Shown: positions 1 to 7,473 of the stretch, in pieces
Layout: each line of letters opens with the position of its first letter
How positions within the stretch are numbered: the first letter of the stretch is position 1
Origin: Bacillota bacterium
GTDB lineage: Bacteria; Bacillota; Clostridia; Peptostreptococcales; Anaerovoracaceae
NCBI GenBank assembly: GCA_029219125.1
Contig: JAQXSU010000184.1
Location: forward strand, 1-12,837
Direction of reading: 5' to 3'
Length of the DNA stretch: 12,837 nucleotides
The notes under the pieces: generated by a model
The model's database searches: none
Seen by the model: only the letters and a program-made list of their open reading frames with translations
What the model was told of the DNA's origin: nothing
Translations under genes and position numbers: made by a program

Positions 1-295
1 CCTCCGCATACAGCTTATGTTCGATAAAAGCACGCACTGCAGGGGAAGTACCTTCCGGTTTCAGGGTGATGCTGCGGTTGCCGTGGTCGTTAAATGTATA
101 CATTTCCTTCTGTACCACATCCGTCGTATCACCGATTCCCCTGGTAAACAGCTCTGTATGTTCAAAAACCGGCGTTCTCACTTCTTTAAAGCCATATCTT
201 CTGCAGATGTCTCTGAACTGTCCTTCCACATAGTGCCATTTGTGAACCTGATCCGGTAAGATGTCTTTCGTTCCTTTTGGCGCATTTGTCAGCAT
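1..295 (-). CDS. hisS: Histidine--tRNA ligase, N-terminal part (cut by window edge)
   Basis: This is the start of a class II histidyl-tRNA synthetase, which attaches histidine to tRNA-His in the cytoplasm. Only the first 98 codons lie in the window; a full protein is usually about 410-430 residues. The visible part opens with the family start MLTNAPKGTKDILP. It then carries the motif 1 region RTPVFEHTELFTRGIGDTT (residues about 40-58) and the active-site segment LKPEGTSPAVRA (about 78-89), where Lys stands in place of the more common Arg before PEGT. The ATG at 293-295 has an ideal Shine-Dalgarno site (GGAGG, plus-strand cctcc at 303-307) seven bases upstream. The start overlaps the end of hemZ by seven bases (ATGCTGA), which suggests translational coupling. 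It is the last visible gene of the secDF-rel unit. Identity is very secure; the 3' end is not visible. Confidence 0.96.
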   Translation of the reverse strand, partial: MLTNAPKGTKDILPDQVHKWHYVEGQFRDICRRYGFKEVRTPVFEHTELFTRGIGDTTDVVQKEMYTFNDHGNRSITLKPEGTSPAVRAFIEHKLYAE

Positions 296-1686
296 GATTT
301 AACCTCCTTAAATAGATTTTCTTCTTTACGTTCCAGCATTTCCGTAATCCTGTCTATATAGACTTCATAGTTCGTCACGTTGGGAACTCGTTCCAGACGG
401 TTTTCATCAGGGAAATACACCTTACTGATGCCGCCTGCACCCAGCGCGATGACGGTCTGCTGTTCCTCCATAATTCTGATATTATAAATGCACGGGGTGT
501 CACCCTTGCAATATCCCACGTTTTCAAATGATCCGGCCATATGTTTCTGCCGGTACAGGTAATAAGGCCGGTACCCCGCTTCCTTCAGCATCCGGCTTCC
601 CTTCTCAAGCATCTCTGAAACGATCCTTCCCTGTCTGTAATGATAATCCGGATCCTGATCCATCAGGCGTGATGCCCGTTTTACGGCAAGTGTATGGACA
701 GTGATATTTTCCGGAGAAAGCCGCAATATCGTTTCCAGGGTATCTTTGTAATCCTCCGGTGTTTCCTCAGGAAGTCCGGCGATTACGTCAGCATTAATCA
801 TGGAAATTCCTGCAGAGGCACTCTTTTGAAATGCGTTCAGAATGTCTTCCGGCTCATGGGAACGGCCGATCAGTTCCAGCGTACGTTTTTTCATGGACTG
901 CGGATTGATGCTGATCCGTGCTATCCCATGCTGTTTCAGTACCTTCAGCTTTTCTTCCGTAATAGTATCCGGTCTTCCTGCTTCCACAGTGAATTCCTTC
1001 GTACAGGTCAGATCTATATGGGTTTCCACCTCCGTCAACAGTCTGTCCAGCTGGTCCGGTGACAGAGTAGTCGGCGTACCGCCTCCAATATATACGGATT
1101 CCGGCCAGAGACCTGTCTCGCGCATTCTGAGTCCACAGTAACGGATTTCGGTAAATAATGCCTCAAGATACTTTGCAATTTCATCCGAACCTTTCTGATT
1201 GGAAGGAAAAGAGCAGTATAGACACCTGGTCGGACAGAACGGAATGCCTATATAAAGACCCACTCCATTTTCCGGTGGTGGTCCCAGCACCATCTGCTGA
1301 TATTCATAAGTTTCCAGCAGAAGCTGAATCTTTTCGTCAGATACCAGATATTCCGTCTTCAGGCATTGCTGCACTTTTTCGCGGCTGCCAAGTTTCCGAT
1401 ACAGTTCGCCGGTCAGTTTTACCGGCCTGACGCCTGTAAGAATCCCCCATGGAGGTATCTGCCCGGTCAGCTGAGAAAGCCGGCAAAATAACTGTCTTTT
1501 GATCTCATTCCTGTCATCCGATCCTTCTACATTGACAGCGATCAGCGTGTCCGAAGATTCATCGGAACCGCTTCCTTCAAATTCCCTTTCAGTAAAGGCC
1601 TCAAACTGGTCCGGCGTAAGAAACACCTTGATCAGTTCCACATATTCATATTTTTTTTCGATATTTTTCAGAAGGATTTTATACAA
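289..1686 (-). CDS. hemZ: HemZ-type radical SAM protein (annotated as oxygen-independent coproporphyrinogen III oxidase/dehydrogenase)
   Basis: This is a radical S-adenosylmethionine protein of the HemZ branch of the HemN/HemW superfamily. Counted from the TTG start (465 residues), it has a HemZ-specific N-terminal region ending in WGILTGVRP (about 80-88). The 4Fe-4S cysteine motif CPTRCLYC follows (Cys151, Cys155, Cys158), then GGGTP (201-205), EAGRPDT (235-241), SINPQS (259-264) and YYLYRQK (375-381). These match Bacillus HemZ closely from memory. The cluster motif ends C-S-F, not the C-x-C of true HemN, so the porphyrinogen oxidase role is not certain. I chose TTG at 1684-1686 because AGAGGG sits seven bases upstream and the resulting N-terminus resembles other HemZ proteins. 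An in-frame ATG at 1705-1707 would add seven residues, but its GGAG has no spacer. With TTG, the gene overlaps the MBL hydrolase by eight bases and hisS by seven. Confidence 0.88.
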   Translation of the reverse strand: MYKILLKNIEKKYEYVELIKVFLTPDQFEAFTEREFEGSGSDESSDTLIAVNVEGSDDRNEIKRQLFCRLSQLTGQIPPWGILTGVRPVKLTGELYRKLGSREKVQQCLKTEYLVSDEKIQLLLETYEYQQMVLGPPPENGVGLYIGIPFCPTRCLYCSFPSNQKGSDEIAKYLEALFTEIRYCGLRMRETGLWPESVYIGGGTPTTLSPDQLDRLLTEVETHIDLTCTKEFTVEAGRPDTITEEKLKVLKQHGIARISINPQSMKKRTLELIGRSHEPEDILNAFQKSASAGISMINADVIAGLPEETPEDYKDTLETILRLSPENITVHTLAVKRASRLMDQDPDYHYRQGRIVSEMLEKGSRMLKEAGYRPYYLYRQKHMAGSFENVGYCKGDTPCIYNIRIMEEQQTVIALGAGGISKVYFPDENRLERVPNVTNYEVYIDRITEMLERKEENLFKEVKSC

Positions 1687-2308
1687 AAGGATTCCCTCTC
1701 TTCTCATCTCCTACAGTGGATACATCCATATGCCCCGGCAGAAGAACCGTGTCATCCGGCAGAAGGAAGATCGCATCTTTAATGGAATTGATTAAAGTGC
1801 GGAAATCGCCGCCGTAAAAATCTGTCCGGCCGATGGAAAATCGGAAAATGGTATCTCCGCTGAAGCAGTATCCAGGTTTGCCGGCAATATAGATACACAT
1901 TCCGCCTTTCGTATGTCCTGGCGTATGGAAAAATGTCATGGAAATATTCCCCACACGCAGACTGTCCCGGTTTCCGACCCAGAGATCCGCATCCACCGTG
2001 ATGGGTCTTCCGAACATTTCAGCAGAACTGTTCAGATTTCCATCCATCAGCAGCTCACGTTCATCCCTGTGCGCAACCACCTTCACTGCCGGAAAATCAC
2101 GCCGGTAACCCTCCACGCCGCCAATATGATCGCCATGGCCGTGGGTAAGAAAGATATACTGCAGATCAATACCGTCTTTCTTTATCTGATCCGTGATAGC
2201 GGAAACATAGCCGCCCGGATCCACCATGAAGCCTGCCATGGTTTCTTCATCGTATGCCACATAGGTATTCACCTGAATGGGACCGGTTAGATATCTGCTG
2301 ATTTTCAT
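1679..2308 (-). CDS. MBL-fold metallo-hydrolase, glyoxalase II-like (YcbL type)
   Basis: This is a 209-residue metallo-beta-lactamase-fold enzyme expected to bind two metal ions in the cytoplasm. The metal-ligand motif THGHGDHIGG gives His56, His58, Asp60 and His61. Further likely ligands are His132 (HTPGHTKGG), Asp152 (SGDTIF) and His193 (PGHMD). The tail STVGDEKRGNPFV matches the usual end of small glyoxalase II-like proteins, which lack the C-terminal helical domain of true glyoxalase II. Where relatives usually read GHGPxTT, this one reads GHMDVST. The substrate is unknown; hydrolysis of a thioester such as S-lactoylglutathione is only a family guess, and glutathione is often absent in Clostridia. 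The ATG has AAGGAG seven bases upstream, and that site overlaps the dtd stop codon (gap 11 nt), so the two genes look co-translated. Confidence 0.88.
   Translation of the reverse strand: MKISRYLTGPIQVNTYVAYDEETMAGFMVDPGGYVSAITDQIKKDGIDLQYIFLTHGHGDHIGGVEGYRRDFPAVKVVAHRDERELLMDGNLNSSAEMFGRPITVDADLWVGNRDSLRVGNISMTFFHTPGHTKGGMCIYIAGKPGYCFSGDTIFRFSIGRTDFYGGDFRTLINSIKDAIFLLPDDTVLLPGHMDVSTVGDEKRGNPFV
1694..1700 (-). promoter_or_regulatory. Shine-Dalgarno site favouring the TTG start of hemZ
   Basis: On the minus strand GAGAGGG lies seven bases before the TTG at 1686-1684. The rival ATG at 1707-1705 is directly abutted by GGAG (1708-1711) with no spacer, which is unsuitable for initiation. This site therefore decides the proposed start, although a TTG codon is a weaker initiator. 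Confidence 0.5.
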
Positions 2309-2319
2309 GGTAACACTCC

Positions 2320-2769
2320 TTAAAACAATTTATTGCTGTCAAGCAGGATGGTCACCGGTCCGTCGTTATGAATTCGAACCAGCATATGGGTCTGAAAGAT
2401 TCCTTCCCCCACGAAGATCCCCTGCTCCTTTACTTTTTTTACGAAATGATCATACAGCCTTTTCGCCTGCTCCGGTCTGGCTGCTTTTACGAAATTAGGA
2501 CGTCTTCCTTTTCTGGCATCAGCCAGAAGCGTAAACTGGGAAATCACCAGCATCTGTCCGCCCACATCCTGCAGAGACAGGTTCATTTTATCCTCATCGT
2601 CCTCAAAGATCCTGAGTCCGACAATTTTCTCTGCCAGATATTCCGCGTCCTTCTCGGTATCGGTATCCTCCACTCCCAGAAGAACCACATATCCACAGCC
2701 GATGGAACCGGTAATCTGTTCCTCGACCGTGACATCACCTTCCGTTACTCTCTGTACAACTGCTCTCAT
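2320..2769 (-). CDS. dtd: D-aminoacyl-tRNA deacylase
   Basis: Dtd hydrolyses D-amino acids (classically D-Tyr) from mischarged tRNA, and also Gly-tRNA-Ala, as a cytoplasmic homodimer that acts largely through RNA contacts. The 149-residue length is typical. The start MRAVVQRV is the family start. The two signature motifs are present: SQFTL (77-81, followed by ADARKGRRPNF) and NDGPVT (135-140), which carries the Gly-cisPro pair that rejects L-amino acids. Just before the second motif, the segment usually reading FGAxM is FQTHM. The ATG has only a close-set AAGG two bases upstream, so initiation may be modest, but the conserved N-terminus leaves little doubt about the start. It lies 41 nt after rel and 11 nt before the MBL gene, within the secDF-to-hisS unit. 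Confidence 0.95.
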   Translation of the reverse strand: MRAVVQRVTEGDVTVEEQITGSIGCGYVVLLGVEDTDTEKDAEYLAEKIVGLRIFEDDEDKMNLSLQDVGGQMLVISQFTLLADARKGRRPNFVKAARPEQAKRLYDHFVKKVKEQGIFVGEGIFQTHMLVRIHNDGPVTILLDSNKLF

Positions 2770-2810
2770 ATCCTTATTCTTTACTCGCTGCTTTCTTTTT
2801 ATTTTTTACA

Positions 2811-5027
2811 TTAGGATTTGGCCCGGTATACCTGTATCACACCATCGATCAGCCGCAGGCTTCGAAGCACCTTCTGCATTTCCTGCGTACTGGAAATGGA
2901 GAGTGTAATGGTCATGTTTACCGTTCCATCTTTTCCGCTTTTCGCGTTCACACCAGAGAGATGTATGTCCATATCTTCACAGGTTTTGGAAATGTCAGAA
3001 AGCATTCCCTTCCTGTCATAGGTCAGCAGGCAGATATCTGCGTTATAGGATTTTCCCATTTTCAGATCTTCCCATTCCACTTCGATAAATCTCTGCTTTT
3101 CCTCTGGCGGAAGAGAAACTACGTTAGAACAATCTTTCCTGTGAACAGAAATGCCTCTTCCCTTGGTGATAAACCCTACGATTTCATCGCCTGGCACCGG
3201 ATTGCAGCATCTGGCTACACGTATCATCAGATTGTCTGCACCTTTGACGATAATACCCGGCGTATCGTTGTCTTTCCTTCCCTGTTGTTTCTGCTGGCGC
3301 TGTTTCCGGGCTTCGGCGGCTTTGATGTCCTCCATGACTTCCTCATTGGATTTCACCTCGGCCTGCTTGTTATCCTCATTATAATAACTGAACAGCAGAT
3401 TACAGAACTTGCTCATCAGGGTTCCACCGTTGGAAAGTTGGACGAACCCTTCTTCATTGCTGGCGAAATTCATCGCCTTCATTGCTTTGTTGATATAGCT
3501 TGCCTTGGCACAGAGCTGCGGATCGAATCCTTTTTTCCGGATATATTTATCCAGCATATCCTTTCCTTTATCTACTGTGTCCGATTTATTTTCTCGTTTC
3601 AGCCAGTTCCGTATCTTATTTCTGGCATTGGAAGACTTGGCGATTTTCAGCCAGTCCACGCTTGGACCGCTGGAATTGGCAGAGGTCACGATTTCCACGA
3701 TATCGCCGTTCTGCAGCGTATAGTCTATGGTAACCATCTTGCCGTTGACACGGGCGCCGACACATTTACAACCGATGGCTGAATGGATTTTGAAAGCAAA
3801 ATCCAGCGGTGTGGAACCTGCAGGAAGTTCAATCACATCACCCTTCGGTGTGAAAACGAATACCTGCGTTGCAAACAGATCCATTTTCATTGTCTCAAGG
3901 AATTCCTTCGGATCTTTCAGATCCTTCTGCCATTCCAGGGACTGTCTGAGCCATGCAAGCTTCAGATCATCGGAAGAATTTTCTGCATTGGTCTTTCCCT
4001 CTTTATACTTCCAGTGGGCTGCGATACCATATTCCGCAACTTCATGCATTTCATAGGTTCGGATCTGGATCTCGAAGATTTCACCATGCTCTCCGATGAC
4101 TGTGGTGTGAAGTGACTGATACATGTTCGGCTTCGGCATGGCAATATAATCCTTAAACCTGCCGGGAATCGGTTTCCACATGGTGTGAACCAGACCAAGC
4201 ACGGCATAACAGTCTCTCACATTTTCCACGATAACGCGCACAGCAATCAGGTCAAAGATTTCGTCGATCTGTTTTTTCTGATATTTCATCTTTCTGTAGA
4301 TGCTGTAATAATGCTTGGCACGTCCGTAGATCTCATATTTCAGCTTCATGTCATCAAGGACCTCTTTCAGTTCATCGATGACCATATTGATGGTTTCTGA
4401 GCGCTGTATCTTCCGGTTTTCGACCTTTTCTTTCAGGTCTTTGAATTCTTCCGGATGAAGATACTGGAGTGCCAGGTCCTCCATTTCAAACTTCACTGTG
4501 GAAATACCGAGACGGCTTGCCAGCGGGGCATATATTTCAAGGGTTTCCTTGGATTTTTCCACCTGTTTGGCCGGTGACATGAACTGCATGGTCCGCATAT
4601 TGTGCAGGCGGTCAGCCAGCTTGATGATCAGGACACGGATGTCCTTCGACATGGCCAGAAACATCTTGCGGAAGTTTTCCGCCTGCAGTTCTTCTTTAGA
4701 TTCAAATTTAATGGAGCCGAGTTTCGTAACTCCGTCAACCAGCAATGCGATTTCTTCACTGAAATCGTTCACCAGCTCCTCTCTGGTATATTCGGTATCC
4801 TCTACTACATCATGCAAAAGCCCGCCGACGATGGTTTCTTCATCCATGCCCAGCTGTGCCAGAATCAGTGCCACATTGATCGGATGAACAAAATATGGTT
4901 CTCCGCTTTTCCGCAACTGTCCGTTATGCAGGGATTCTGCCTTATCAAAGGCCTTTCCAATCAGGTCGGTGTCGTAATTTGAATTGTATTTCAGTAATTC
5001 TTCAAGAAATTCGGCTTTTGTCAACAT
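2811..5027 (-). CDS. relA: Bifunctional (p)ppGpp synthetase/hydrolase (Rel)
   Basis: This long RSH protein makes (p)ppGpp from ATP and GTP/GDP when uncharged tRNA reaches the ribosome, and also degrades it. It has 738 residues, the usual length. The N-terminal HD hydrolase is intact: His48 (FVHP), His72-Asp73 (LLHDVVEDT) and Asp139 (KLADRLHNMRT). The synthetase domain follows, with GRFKDYIAMPKPN near 289-301. Its RFKD is the RXKD form found in bifunctional Rel, unlike the EXDD of monofunctional E. coli RelA. Next come TGS (about 388-448), a helical region, the zinc-finger-like segment with CCNP (607-610) and DCSN (632-635), and a C-terminal ACT domain (about 664-735). TAGGAG sits nine bases before the ATG. 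The 56-nt gap after secDF holds no terminator, so it is probably read from the secDF promoter. Confidence 0.97.
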   Translation of the reverse strand: MLTKAEFLEELLKYNSNYDTDLIGKAFDKAESLHNGQLRKSGEPYFVHPINVALILAQLGMDEETIVGGLLHDVVEDTEYTREELVNDFSEEIALLVDGVTKLGSIKFESKEELQAENFRKMFLAMSKDIRVLIIKLADRLHNMRTMQFMSPAKQVEKSKETLEIYAPLASRLGISTVKFEMEDLALQYLHPEEFKDLKEKVENRKIQRSETINMVIDELKEVLDDMKLKYEIYGRAKHYYSIYRKMKYQKKQIDEIFDLIAVRVIVENVRDCYAVLGLVHTMWKPIPGRFKDYIAMPKPNMYQSLHTTVIGEHGEIFEIQIRTYEMHEVAEYGIAAHWKYKEGKTNAENSSDDLKLAWLRQSLEWQKDLKDPKEFLETMKMDLFATQVFVFTPKGDVIELPAGSTPLDFAFKIHSAIGCKCVGARVNGKMVTIDYTLQNGDIVEIVTSANSSGPSVDWLKIAKSSNARNKIRNWLKRENKSDTVDKGKDMLDKYIRKKGFDPQLCAKASYINKAMKAMNFASNEEGFVQLSNGGTLMSKFCNLLFSYYNEDNKQAEVKSNEEVMEDIKAAEARKQRQQKQQGRKDNDTPGIIVKGADNLMIRVARCCNPVPGDEIVGFITKGRGISVHRKDCSNVVSLPPEEKQRFIEVEWEDLKMGKSYNADICLLTYDRKGMLSDISKTCEDMDIHLSGVNAKSGKDGTVNMTITLSISSTQEMQKVLRSLRLIDGVIQVYRAKS

Positions 5028-5083
5028 GCAGCTTAACTCCTATTGATGCAGTAGTTTCATTTATTCGATAAAAGATCAGTTTC

Positions 5084-7282
5084 TTATTTCTTCTTCTTGG
5101 CCTTCGTGCTCTTCACATACTTGGATTCCTCAGAACCCTTGCACAGATCATAATAAATCGGGCTGCAGATGAAGATGGAAGACATACATCCTACGATAAC
5201 GCCCACCATCAGAGGGATGATGAATTCGCGAATCGTTGCAGATACCATGATGCACAGCGGAATCATCACGATCAGGGTCGTCAGGGACGTCATAATGGTT
5301 CTGTTGAGGGTCTGATTCAGACTCTTATCAATATTGACCTCGCTGCCGTCTTTCGGGAACATGGTCTTGTTCTCTCTGATTCTGTCAAAGATTACGATCG
5401 TATCATTGATGGAATAACCAACCAGCGTAAGGATTGCTGCGATGAACGGGTTATTCACCGTATATCCGAAGATGGCATAGAAGGAAATTACCATGAGTAC
5501 GTCATGCACTACGCCGATGATAGCAGAAGCACCGTACTTCCATGACTTGAACCGGAAGATGATGTAAATCAGCATGCCGATAGATGCAATGATTACCGCC
5601 AGGAATGCGTTGGATTTCAGTTCATCACCTACAGATGGTCCAAACTGCTCAGATGCAAGTACATCCTCTGCAGAGATATCCCAGGTCTGTGCCAGTGTAT
5701 CAACGATCTCAGCACGTTTCGCATTATCCAGTGACGCAATCGTTTTGATTACGATCTGAGAATTGCCTTCGCCTGCATAGATAATAGACGGCTCCAGATC
5801 ATAATCCTTCAATGCATCTTCCACATCATTGATCGGAACCTGCTGACCCATGTCAATCTGAATCATGGTGCCTCCGGTAAAGTCAATACCGTAATTCATG
5901 CCGCCGATGAATGCGAACAGCATACCGACAATGATGATGGCAGCGCTGACCATGTAGAAAATCTTTCTATGTCTGATAAATGAGAAAGTTTTATTCAGCA
6001 TCTGTTTCGGTGTACCATCTTCATTGACACCGAAATATTTATTTTTTGCAAATTTTTTGCTGTCAGCCAGCAGAGAAATAAACAGCTGGGTGATCACAAC
6101 CGCTGTGAAAATACTGATTACAATACCGATCATCAGCGTGAGAGCAAAGCCCTTTACAGATGTGGTTCCTACTTCGTACAGAACCACCGCAGCGATCAGG
6201 GTGGTGATCTGTGCATCCAGTACAGTTGTCAGTGCGTTTTTAAATCCGGTGCTTACAGCCACGCGAATCGTCTTACCTGCTGCGATTTCTTCCTTAATTC
6301 TGGCAAATATGATAACATTGGCATCTACCGCCATACCAATGGACAGAATCAGGGCTGCAATACCAGGCAGTGTCAGAACAACGCCCATGGCAACCATGGA
6401 CCACAGGAACATAACTACATACAGCAGCAGAGCGATATCAGCAACGATACCCAGCATGCCGTAAAAAACGACCATCAGAAGGAATACCAGTCCCAGACCG
6501 ATGGCACCGGCTACGATGGACTTGTCCAGTGCATCTGCGCCGATGGTTGCAGACTGAACGGAAGACTGGATTTCTACCAGTTCTACAGGAAGCGCACCGC
6601 CGCGGATCAAAGCAGCTGTGGTAGATGCTTCATCTCTTGTATATCCTCCTGAGATTTCACAGTTTCCGCCGGAAATGATGTTTTTCACTGTCGGATGCGT
6701 GATGATTTCATTATCCAGAACAATTGCGATTTCATTTGCATTCATACCGTCAATGGCAGGAGTCACCTCGCTGTAGTAAGCCTTTCTGCTTGCTTCTTCA
6801 AAGAGAGATGCCCCTTCGCTGTTGAATTCAAGCAGAATCTTATAATTTGCACCGTCGGTGGCAATGGCTGCATCTTTTACCATGCTTCCGTCGAGCACAA
6901 TTGTTCCATCTGCCAGTACAAACTGCAGCTGTGCCGTTTTACCGATGGCACTGATGGCTTCTTCGGCATCTTCCACACCCGGCATTTCCACTCTCAGCCG
7001 TTTATCTCCTTCTATGGTAACCGAAGATTCCGCCACACCAAGCTGATTAACACGATTGTCCAGAACAGCTCTGGTCTGATCCATCAGCTGATCCAGTTCA
7101 TCTCCTGTCAGGTCAGTCTGGGCTTCCATAACGACGTATACACCGCCATTGATATCCAGACCATACTTTAACGCATCTTTTACGGAATCGACAGAGCCGA
7201 TACCAAAGCCGGTAACAACCCAGCCGAATACTACCGCTGCCAGCACAAGAATGCACAGCAGCCTCTTGACATTTACGCTCAT
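5084..7282 (-). CDS. secDF: Protein translocase subunit SecDF (SecD-SecF fusion)
   Basis: SecDF is a proton-driven, RND-related membrane protein that assists SecYEG/SecA in pulling proteins across the membrane. The chosen start gives 732 residues. One transmembrane helix (about 7-25) precedes the SecD motif GLDINGG (41-47) and the large extracellular P1 domain. Five helices then follow, including GMAVDANVIIFARIKEE (316-332). The SecF half begins near 440 with YGIDFTGGT (464-472), a second extracellular domain and five more helices with GYSINDTIVIFDRIREN (622-638). That is 12 helices, as in Bacillus SecDF. The tail is strongly basic (KAKKKK). An in-frame ATG at 7298-7300 would add six residues but has no ribosome site, whereas ATG 7280-7282 has AGAGG ten bases upstream. 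It has its own promoter and is separated from yajC by a terminator. Confidence 0.96.
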   Translation of the reverse strand: MSVNVKRLLCILVLAAVVFGWVVTGFGIGSVDSVKDALKYGLDINGGVYVVMEAQTDLTGDELDQLMDQTRAVLDNRVNQLGVAESSVTIEGDKRLRVEMPGVEDAEEAISAIGKTAQLQFVLADGTIVLDGSMVKDAAIATDGANYKILLEFNSEGASLFEEASRKAYYSEVTPAIDGMNANEIAIVLDNEIITHPTVKNIISGGNCEISGGYTRDEASTTAALIRGGALPVELVEIQSSVQSATIGADALDKSIVAGAIGLGLVFLLMVVFYGMLGIVADIALLLYVVMFLWSMVAMGVVLTLPGIAALILSIGMAVDANVIIFARIKEEIAAGKTIRVAVSTGFKNALTTVLDAQITTLIAAVVLYEVGTTSVKGFALTLMIGIVISIFTAVVITQLFISLLADSKKFAKNKYFGVNEDGTPKQMLNKTFSFIRHRKIFYMVSAAIIIVGMLFAFIGGMNYGIDFTGGTMIQIDMGQQVPINDVEDALKDYDLEPSIIYAGEGNSQIVIKTIASLDNAKRAEIVDTLAQTWDISAEDVLASEQFGPSVGDELKSNAFLAVIIASIGMLIYIIFRFKSWKYGASAIIGVVHDVLMVISFYAIFGYTVNNPFIAAILTLVGYSINDTIVIFDRIRENKTMFPKDGSEVNIDKSLNQTLNRTIMTSLTTLIVMIPLCIMVSATIREFIIPLMVGVIVGCMSSIFICSPIYYDLCKGSEESKYVKSTKAKKKK

Positions 7283-7292
7283 TCTTTCAAAA

Positions 7293-7297
7293 CCTCT
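7293..7297 (-). promoter_or_regulatory. Shine-Dalgarno site that sets the secDF start
   Basis: AGAGG on the minus strand lies ten bases before the ATG at 7282-7280 and overlaps the region just inside the longer candidate frame starting at 7300. The upstream ATG is preceded only by an A-rich stretch (CAGAAAAAATAA). The downstream start is therefore preferred, although the spacing is slightly long. Confidence 0.6.
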
Positions 7298-7315
7298 CAT
7301 TTATTTTTTCTGATT

Positions 7316-7333
7316 ATGCCCACAAAAGGGCAT
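7316..7333 (-). other. Short hairpin in the secDF leader
   Basis: A perfect 6-bp inverted repeat (ATGCCC, 6-nt loop, GGGCAT) lies between the proposed secDF promoter and its ribosome site, about 20 bases upstream of the latter. On the minus strand it is followed by A-rich sequence, so it is not an intrinsic terminator for this unit. It would sit near the 5' end of the transcript, where it could protect the mRNA or have no role. It does not match a riboswitch I recognise. Confidence 0.4.
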
Positions 7334-7348
7334 TTTAGTTTACATTAC

Positions 7349-7377
7349 ATTTTACTACTTTTTCGGCAGAGATACAA
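7349..7377 (-). promoter_or_regulatory. Sigma-A promoter for secDF-rel-dtd-MBL-hemZ-hisS
   Basis: On the minus strand a -35 box TTGTAT (7377-7372) and a -10 box TAAAAT (7354-7349) are separated by exactly 17 bases. Transcription would start near 7342, giving a leader of about 60 nt. The site lies just after the yajC terminator, as expected for the start of a new unit. It is a sequence match only. Confidence 0.7.
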
Positions 7378-7419
7378 GGTTATTTCAGTACTTTTTTAGA
7401 AAACAGATGGTTTTTCATG

Positions 7420-7446
7420 CAAAAAGACCCTGCATACGCAGGGTCT
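7420..7446 (-). terminator. Intrinsic terminator after yajC
   Basis: A perfect 9-bp stem (AGACCCTGC / GCAGGGTCT, 7446-7438 pairing with 7433-7425) with a 4-nt loop GTAT is followed on the minus strand by a run of T residues (7424-7421, with one more T at the stem end). It lies 27 bases beyond the yajC stop codon. The plus-strand side has only a weak T tract, so the signal is oriented for yajC. Confidence 0.88.
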
Positions 7447-7473
7447 GAATTTTGACAATTTCAGCACTTAAAA

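Noticed and set aside
1913..2290. A 125-codon plus-strand frame opposite the MBL hydrolase, and similar plus-strand frames across the window
   Set aside because: All lie opposite recognised genes, and none shows a ribosome site or family motif that would support a real gene.
2961..3782. A 273-codon open frame on the plus strand opposite rel
   Set aside because: It lies wholly antisense to the well-supported rel gene, has no recognisable family features and shows cysteine/phenylalanine-rich composition typical of a shadow frame.
3962..4207. An 81-codon minus-strand frame inside rel in another phase
   Set aside because: It is fully contained in the synthetase part of rel, which is intact, and shows no coding features of its own.
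7316..7333. Reading the leader hairpin as a plus-strand intrinsic terminator (it is followed by TTTTAG on that strand)
   Set aside because: The stem is only 6 bp, the T run is short and no gene is transcribed from the plus strand here.
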